Below are positions 59,243 through 64,000 of a DNA stretch of 64,000 nucleotides, piece after piece (positions within the stretch are counted from its first letter, which is position 1; each line of letters starts with the position of its first letter). This DNA comes from Leptospirales bacterium. Its GTDB lineage: Bacteria > Spirochaetota > Leptospiria > Leptospirales > Leptonemataceae. The translations under genes and the position numbers were made by a program. The DNA is taken from contig JAEUSB010000003.1 of assembly GCA_016788865.1 (NCBI GenBank), positions 1-64,000 on the forward strand, read 5' to 3'. The notes beneath the pieces are model-generated. The model worked only from the letters and a program-made list of their open reading frames with translations, was not told the origin of the DNA and made no database searches.

Positions 59243-60862
59243 ATGCGACCAGGTAGAAAGCACATTCGGTTAGGTATCGTTCAGGCACTATCCGCGCTCA
59301 TTGTACTGGTTGCGGCACATTTCTTTGTGAAGCGTTTTGTCGAGGCGACGGCGTTTTCTCCCGGTTTCTTTATTTACGCCCCTGGCGGTGAGTCGCTCGC
59401 GTACGAGGAATTTGAAAAGACTTCCGGCCGGAAGGTTGCTTTCGTTGGCAATTCTGTGATGGCGGCCCTCGATTTTCCGAGGTTACGGAAAGTCATCAAG
59501 CGTCATTACGGCGAAGACATCGAAGCCTTTAACTTTGGACGACCAGCCCAGGGTGTGGGCGACTATAGAGTAATCCTGTCACGAATGGCTGACTTGAAGC
59601 CTGACCTGATTGTAATGCAAATCCACGAAATCTCAATTGCCGGTCAGGTGTTTAGAACAAACGTCCGCGGGCAGATTGCAAATCGTACAGTTCTGGAACG
59701 CGTTGGTCCTGAGTTGTTCCTTGATTCCTATGGCGTCGAGGGCTTTTTTCAATCACCCCTGTACCGGCTTCCGCTTTATCCGTATCGGGATCCATTTCGT
59801 CAGACTCAATTGCAGCGATCCATTTACTTCGGTTCTACGTTAAGCGACGTTCAAAGCCGATTCTGGCGTCATTTGTTCCAGGGGTCGGATCCTTTCCTGG
59901 GGACACCGCAAGACGCACGCAGCAAGCACCAGGAAGCCATTCCCGAACTAGAACCGCGCGACAAGAAAATAAAGGGATACGGTATCGAGCTCAATCCGCT
60001 TCAAATCAAATTGTTTGAAGATATGCTCGAGGATCTGAAGGCAATGGGTGTACCATATTTCGTCTACCTCCAACCGGTGCCCCCGGCTATGGCTGACGCT
60101 CCCACTGGTGACTTCTTTCGACAGACACTGAGGAAACACAATGTTGAGTTTACGGACATTCGCAACGACTATCCGGAGAGTCTCTTCACCACAATGGCCG
60201 TTCATATGCGCGATTCAAGACACATGTTCGACCTGTTATTCGCAACTCAGCCGGCGGTAAATGTAGGATTCTCTGAAATAGACTGGAAAGAGGCTGGCCT
60301 GACGGTGGCCGTTCGTTCGCGATTTGACCTGCGAAGTTTCGACGAGTATGGAATGTTCAAACAGCTAAACATTGAAGGCGACCTCAAACGGAGAAACTAC
60401 TTTCTATTCTCCGGTGACGGGCTGATCAACGTGAGACCAGGTTCACCCGTTCAAATGGATCAGAAGGTTATTTCTGATTTTGCCGCCGGGCTGCCTGTTG
60501 CCATCGAGGACGAGATGCATTTTTGGGCACCAGCGCGAATAATGGAGAAACTCAAAGTGATTCGTTTCGAGAAAGGTCCGCCGGCCGCCGATATCGCAGC
60601 CTTGAAGCAACTCAGGTTCTATTCTGTTTCCGTTCCAGTAGGAAGAATTTCCGACTTATTTCAGGTCTCAGTGAATGGAGAATTCATTCCGGAGCTGGAT
60701 TCGATGGAGGCTCCCATGAACCACGGCTACTGGCTTGCGGATCGTGCTACGGGCCGGGTCACATTGATCCTTCCGCGCGGCCACTCGGTCAACAGCGTTC
60801 AAGTGTCGTACATCAACCAGGAGCGGGCATTAGGTAGTCGATTGAAAGCGCTTATCAAGTAG
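59243..60862 (+). CDS. SGNH-like periplasmic acyltransferase partner (539 aa)
   Basis: An N-terminal membrane anchor (about residues 10-30) is followed by a domain with KVAFVGNSVMAALDFPRL, the GNS-type block of SGNH hydrolase-like proteins, and FNFGRPAQGVGDYRVILS, as in Leptospira DUF1574-type proteins found next to MBOAT genes. The rest (about 250-539) is a soluble mixed domain with no second motif recognised. Its partner MBOAT protein would supply the acyl group across the membrane and this protein would place it on the polymer. The last bases overlap tail-to-tail with copy 5 of the YfhO family. Confidence 0.82.
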   Translation: MRPGRKHIRLGIVQALSALIVLVAAHFFVKRFVEATAFSPGFFIYAPGGESLAYEEFEKTSGRKVAFVGNSVMAALDFPRLRKVIKRHYGEDIEAFNFGRPAQGVGDYRVILSRMADLKPDLIVMQIHEISIAGQVFRTNVRGQIANRTVLERVGPELFLDSYGVEGFFQSPLYRLPLYPYRDPFRQTQLQRSIYFGSTLSDVQSRFWRHLFQGSDPFLGTPQDARSKHQEAIPELEPRDKKIKGYGIELNPLQIKLFEDMLEDLKAMGVPYFVYLQPVPPAMADAPTGDFFRQTLRKHNVEFTDIRNDYPESLFTTMAVHMRDSRHMFDLLFATQPAVNVGFSEIDWKEAGLTVAVRSRFDLRSFDEYGMFKQLNIEGDLKRRNYFLFSGDGLINVRPGSPVQMDQKVISDFAAGLPVAIEDEMHFWAPARIMEKLKVIRFEKGPPAADIAALKQLRFYSVSVPVGRISDLFQVSVNGEFIPELDSMEAPMNHGYWLADRATGRVTLILPRGHSVNSVQVSYINQERALGSRLKALIK

Positions 60863-63113
60863 CTCGGGATCGCGCCATGAACCATCCTCCAATCAAGCAA
60901 CCGGCGAGCAAAGCGTACGCAAGTAGCGACAGGATGAAGGTATTTCTGAATCGATCATCCCTGTAGGTGAATTCAATTTCATGAACGCCGGGAGGGAGCG
61001 GCACAGCGCGGAAAAGAATATTCGCGGCGAGAATGGGGGCTTGTTTTCCATCCACCGTACACTCCCATCCGGGAAAGAACTTGTCATTCAGGATAAGGAA
61101 CGCGTTGCCTCTGGTTTCCGTGCGAATTAAGATTCGCTCAGGATCGTCCTTCAAAAACGTTGCTGGTTTGAAAGAATCCTCAGGAAACTTTTCCTTTGGT
61201 ATCAGTTCCATAGTGTCAGGCATCTCAATGATGGTCCCTTTCATCGGATTAAAAGGGGGCTGCATCATCTGAATGCTTGTTTGGATATCCTGTGATGCGC
61301 TGACAACGTTCGAAACATAGGCCCGCGGAAGAGATCCTTGAATGGCGAAAACTTCATAAAGGGGAAGGCCTTCGCCATGATATTGGCTTATCAGATTAAA
61401 GGCCGCCTCACCTATCCTGGCGCGTAAGAGGTTGATTTTTCGCGAATCCGGGATGGCTCCGGTTCGCGATAGCACACTGGAGTTAAGGATCCTTTTGCGC
61501 AACTCGTCGGGTTTGGATTTCCATTCCACACTATCAGCGACTACGTGGTTTACGGATGCTGCCTGTAAAAATCGTAGAGCTACAGGATCGTCTAACGTTT
61601 TAAGACTGACCATCGCGTCTCCAAGCCAGACCAAGTCGCGTCGATTAGTCCGAATCGTTTCCGAATAGAGTGAAGCATATTCAAAAAACCTGTGAGTATT
61701 GGATGGTTCGTACTCAGAGAAGCTCCGGAGTTCCGCCATCATTCCGGCGCGGCGGTAGGGTTCCGTTTGAAATCCGGTAACTGTGACGAAGCGATGATTG
61801 CTGCCCATTGGAATGGCATGCTTTAGATCCTGAATGAAGGTATTCATATAGGGCATTGTATGCAGGAAGGCGTGAGCCCGGAATCGATTCAATGGCAAAA
61901 GGATTGACGCGAGGATTACAGGAACTGCAAAACAGGCGATAACACCGTATGGCTTTCTGATACTCAATAAGGCTTGAGATAGAACCGCAATGCTGAACGC
62001 GCATGGAAAAAGCAAGAGGTAAAGGGCTCGCATGGGCGCGCGAAACGATGATCCAAGGGGATAGGTTTCAAAAACCCAGGTCGAGAATGGGGTTGCCGGA
62101 CCCATGACCAAAAGAACGAAAGGAATGGAGCTTATCACCATTGTAAATGAATGCAAGCGCAGGCGTTTCAGTCGAAACCAACCGCTCACCAGTCCGCCAA
62201 ATATCAGCAACGGAATTACATTTAGTACAGGATGCTTGCCTTCAGCGTAGAGCCTTGTGAATATTTCTGACGGTGAATAGCCTCCAAATAGATGGAACTG
62301 TTCTTTGCTTACCCCGGTGACGCCTCGGATTCCCAACGAAAAGAACTCTGCGGCAGTGAGCACTTGAGGCAAAGCTATCAGGACAGAAATCAGGAGAGCG
62401 AGAGAGAGGAGCAGTACAATACGAATCGGGTTCTGAAAAATCCGGTCTCTACGCGAGAGGAGTGAAACCACGAATACCGCAAAGCAAAGATGCAGTGCGT
62501 AGTAGGCGTACTGAGGATAACCTGCGTAAATCAACATTGAAAATGTCAAGGCAAGAAGGCTACTATTGAATAGTACAGGGCGCATTGCAAAGACTCGAAC
62601 TCCGTAAAGGCAAGCCGGAACCCATGCCACGGAGGCGAAAACATTGTGTGAATAGGTCGCAGAAAGAAATTCCACCGAGAGCAGGACAGACAGGGTTCCA
62701 GTGGCCGCCGCCAATGGATGGAGCGAGTAGGTTCGTAGGAAGGCGTAAGTGGCAATGATTGTGAGGAAGAAATGGAATAGAATTTCAAGCAGTTGTCCCC
62801 ATGCAATACCAAACATCAAAGCGGGAAGAAGCCTGGGGGGATAGAGCAGTCTCTGTTGGAGCGTACCGATGACAGGATTGCCGGCCGATTGATAAGGGTT
62901 CCAGAGGGGAATCTCACCCTTGCTCAATCGATCGTGGAAGTAGCTAACTACCGGAAACTCAAACGAAACATCATCATAATTGCGATTGTTCTCCAGGTCT
63001 TCGACTGGATCAAACCGAACCAGATCTGAACGAAAGTATATGAAAGCGATGGCAAAAAGCAGCAGCAAGATCGGACTTCGCCGAGTATTGCGAAGGAGCT
63101 GCGAAACGGACAT
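60855..63113 (-). CDS. YfhO-family polytopic membrane protein, copy 5 (752 aa)
   Basis: Start set at the ATG at 63113 (MSVSQLL) with GGAGAG ten bases upstream; an in-frame TTG 11 codons before it is less likely. The family landmarks are GEIPLWNPYQSAGNPVIGTL, IYAGYPQYAYYALHLC, the extracytoplasmic SEYEPSNTHRFFEYASLYSE and DKFFPGWECTVDGKQAPILA, and a closing membrane span. It has a more acidic early loop than the other copies (DLENNRNYDDVSFEFP). The stop overlaps the SGNH gene by eight bases. Role as for the other copies; a different acceptor or sugar is the likely reason for several copies. Confidence 0.88.
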   Translation of the reverse strand: MSVSQLLRNTRRSPILLLLFAIAFIYFRSDLVRFDPVEDLENNRNYDDVSFEFPVVSYFHDRLSKGEIPLWNPYQSAGNPVIGTLQQRLLYPPRLLPALMFGIAWGQLLEILFHFFLTIIATYAFLRTYSLHPLAAATGTLSVLLSVEFLSATYSHNVFASVAWVPACLYGVRVFAMRPVLFNSSLLALTFSMLIYAGYPQYAYYALHLCFAVFVVSLLSRRDRIFQNPIRIVLLLSLALLISVLIALPQVLTAAEFFSLGIRGVTGVSKEQFHLFGGYSPSEIFTRLYAEGKHPVLNVIPLLIFGGLVSGWFRLKRLRLHSFTMVISSIPFVLLVMGPATPFSTWVFETYPLGSSFRAPMRALYLLLFPCAFSIAVLSQALLSIRKPYGVIACFAVPVILASILLPLNRFRAHAFLHTMPYMNTFIQDLKHAIPMGSNHRFVTVTGFQTEPYRRAGMMAELRSFSEYEPSNTHRFFEYASLYSETIRTNRRDLVWLGDAMVSLKTLDDPVALRFLQAASVNHVVADSVEWKSKPDELRKRILNSSVLSRTGAIPDSRKINLLRARIGEAAFNLISQYHGEGLPLYEVFAIQGSLPRAYVSNVVSASQDIQTSIQMMQPPFNPMKGTIIEMPDTMELIPKEKFPEDSFKPATFLKDDPERILIRTETRGNAFLILNDKFFPGWECTVDGKQAPILAANILFRAVPLPPGVHEIEFTYRDDRFRNTFILSLLAYALLAGCLIGGWFMARSRAT

Positions 63114-63273
63114 AGACGATTGCTCTCCAGGATCATAGCATGACAACTGTTTTTGGCATACTCAAGGAAGGGATGGCGTGCCCTTGCGGGAGGCGGTCGA
63201 TTTTATTTCCTCAAATCTCCGAGAATGCTAGTATGTATCACGCATCCGGTGGATTGTGACTGCGGTTTAAACG

Positions 63274-64000
63274 ATGACGAAAGGAACGATATTGCTGACC
63301 GGGGCATCGGGATTCATAGGCAGTCACATTGCAGAAACGCTCTTGCTAGGGGGGTGGAAGGTTGTGTGCTTGAGACGATCGACGTCAAATACCTGGAGAC
63401 TATCAGCACAACCAAACATCATCTGGCATGACATAGATCTGAATCAGGACCTGGCCCCGCTATTCGTAGAGCATAGCTTTGATGCTGTGATCCACGCTGC
63501 AACGGCTTATGGTAAGAAAGGTGAAGACAATTCTAGCCTGCTGTTCGCAAACGTGTATTTCCCTTTGCGTTTGCTGGATCTTGCAATCAAGCATCATGTT
63601 TCGCTTTTCGTCAGCACAGACACCTTTTTCAAAACAGCGGTGCACAACTATTCGTATATGCAAAACTATACCCTTAGCAAATCCCATTTTTCCGATTGGA
63701 TGGCTTTGGCCGGAGACGCAATCAAACTGGTAAGTCTTTCGCTCTTTCAGGTCTACGGTGAACGCGATTCGGACACCAAGTTTATTACCAACTTGCTTCT
63801 GAAGTTGCAACTCGGAGTGCCCGCAATGGACTTTACCAGGGGTGAGCAAAAGCGAGACTTCATTTATGTGAAAGATGTTGCCGCAGCGTATCAGTCCGTC
63901 ATTGACGCGCGTGCATCTATCAAACCGGGGCTGCATCTCTTTGATGTTGGTACTGGCGCCGAAACCGAGCTCCGGAAATTTATTGAACTCGCGGCACAGC
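63274..64000 (+). CDS. NAD-dependent epimerase/dehydratase-family SDR, 3' end outside window
   Basis: An uninterrupted frame of 242 codons runs off the right edge. It begins MTKGTILLTGASGFIGSHIAETL, the extended-SDR NAD-binding motif, and later has VIHAATAYG, FVSTDTFFKTA, the active-site YTLSK (YxxxK), and QVYGERDSDTKF. The C-terminal part seen so far includes DFIYVKDVAAAYQSV. It fits the sugar-nucleotide reductases/epimerases and is a distinct protein from the SDR at 46756. Its 5' end lies about 160 bases from the divergent YfhO copy 5. Confidence 0.88.
   Translation, partial: MTKGTILLTGASGFIGSHIAETLLLGGWKVVCLRRSTSNTWRLSAQPNIIWHDIDLNQDLAPLFVEHSFDAVIHAATAYGKKGEDNSSLLFANVYFPLRLLDLAIKHHVSLFVSTDTFFKTAVHNYSYMQNYTLSKSHFSDWMALAGDAIKLVSLSLFQVYGERDSDTKFITNLLLKLQLGVPAMDFTRGEQKRDFIYVKDVAAAYQSVIDARASIKPGLHLFDVGTGAETELRKFIELAAQ

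Overview
The window reads as chromosomal DNA from a spirochaete of the Leptospirales, more likely a Leptonema/Turneriella-type or uncultured relative than Leptospira itself. This is inference. The grounds are the many secreted lipoproteins with relaxed spirochaete-type lipoboxes, the NHL/lactonase-like beta-propeller lipoproteins, a Leptospira-style MBOAT plus SGNH pair, a moderate G+C content by eye, and a 16S-23S rRNA pair that is physically linked (Leptospira rRNA genes are scattered). TTG and GTG starts are frequent. No tRNA, IS element, prophage or CRISPR array was seen.

Layout. 1-3761: 3' end of 16S, a spacer without tRNA genes, a complete 23S, then a trailer of hairpins with no recognisable 5S before a strong terminator. 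4090-10045: a large lipoprotein, then a tightly coupled trio made of a flavin/NAD oxidoreductase-rhodanese fusion that has lost both signature cysteines and two radical-SAM enzymes. 10431-15860: two small lipoproteins, a barstar-like gene without a barnase, and a 1324-residue cytoplasmic protein with a His-rich tandem repeat. 15942-30480: mostly exported proteins and beta-propellers, with an ECF sigma / FecR-like regulator / lipoprotein operon. 30614-36847: a small unknown protein, a PhnB-type VOC protein with a histone-like basic tail, and a minus-strand group of two tandem single-domain voltage-gated cation channels followed by a class III nucleotide cyclase; then a small Spy/CpxP-like lipoprotein.

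36890-64000 is a large surface-polysaccharide region. A plus-strand operon (41132-50506) encodes RfbF, RfbG and RfbH (CDP-3,6-dideoxy-4-keto-hexose synthesis), a GtrA-family membrane protein, an SDR, a split transketolase and a GT2 polyprenyl-phosphate glycosyltransferase. On the minus strand around it lie five YfhO-family polytopic membrane proteins (one frameshifted) and another large GT-C-like membrane protein, with an MBOAT acyltransferase plus SGNH partner between the YfhO genes. A further SDR runs off the right edge.

How the parts may work together (inference). RfbF/G/H make a dideoxy-4-keto sugar nucleotide, the split transketolase could add a two-carbon branch, and the SDR could finish the sugar. 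GT2 + GtrA + YfhO match the known three-component scheme in which a sugar is loaded on undecaprenyl phosphate, flipped and transferred outside the membrane. Five YfhO copies suggest several acceptors or linkages, and MBOAT/SGNH would add acyl groups.
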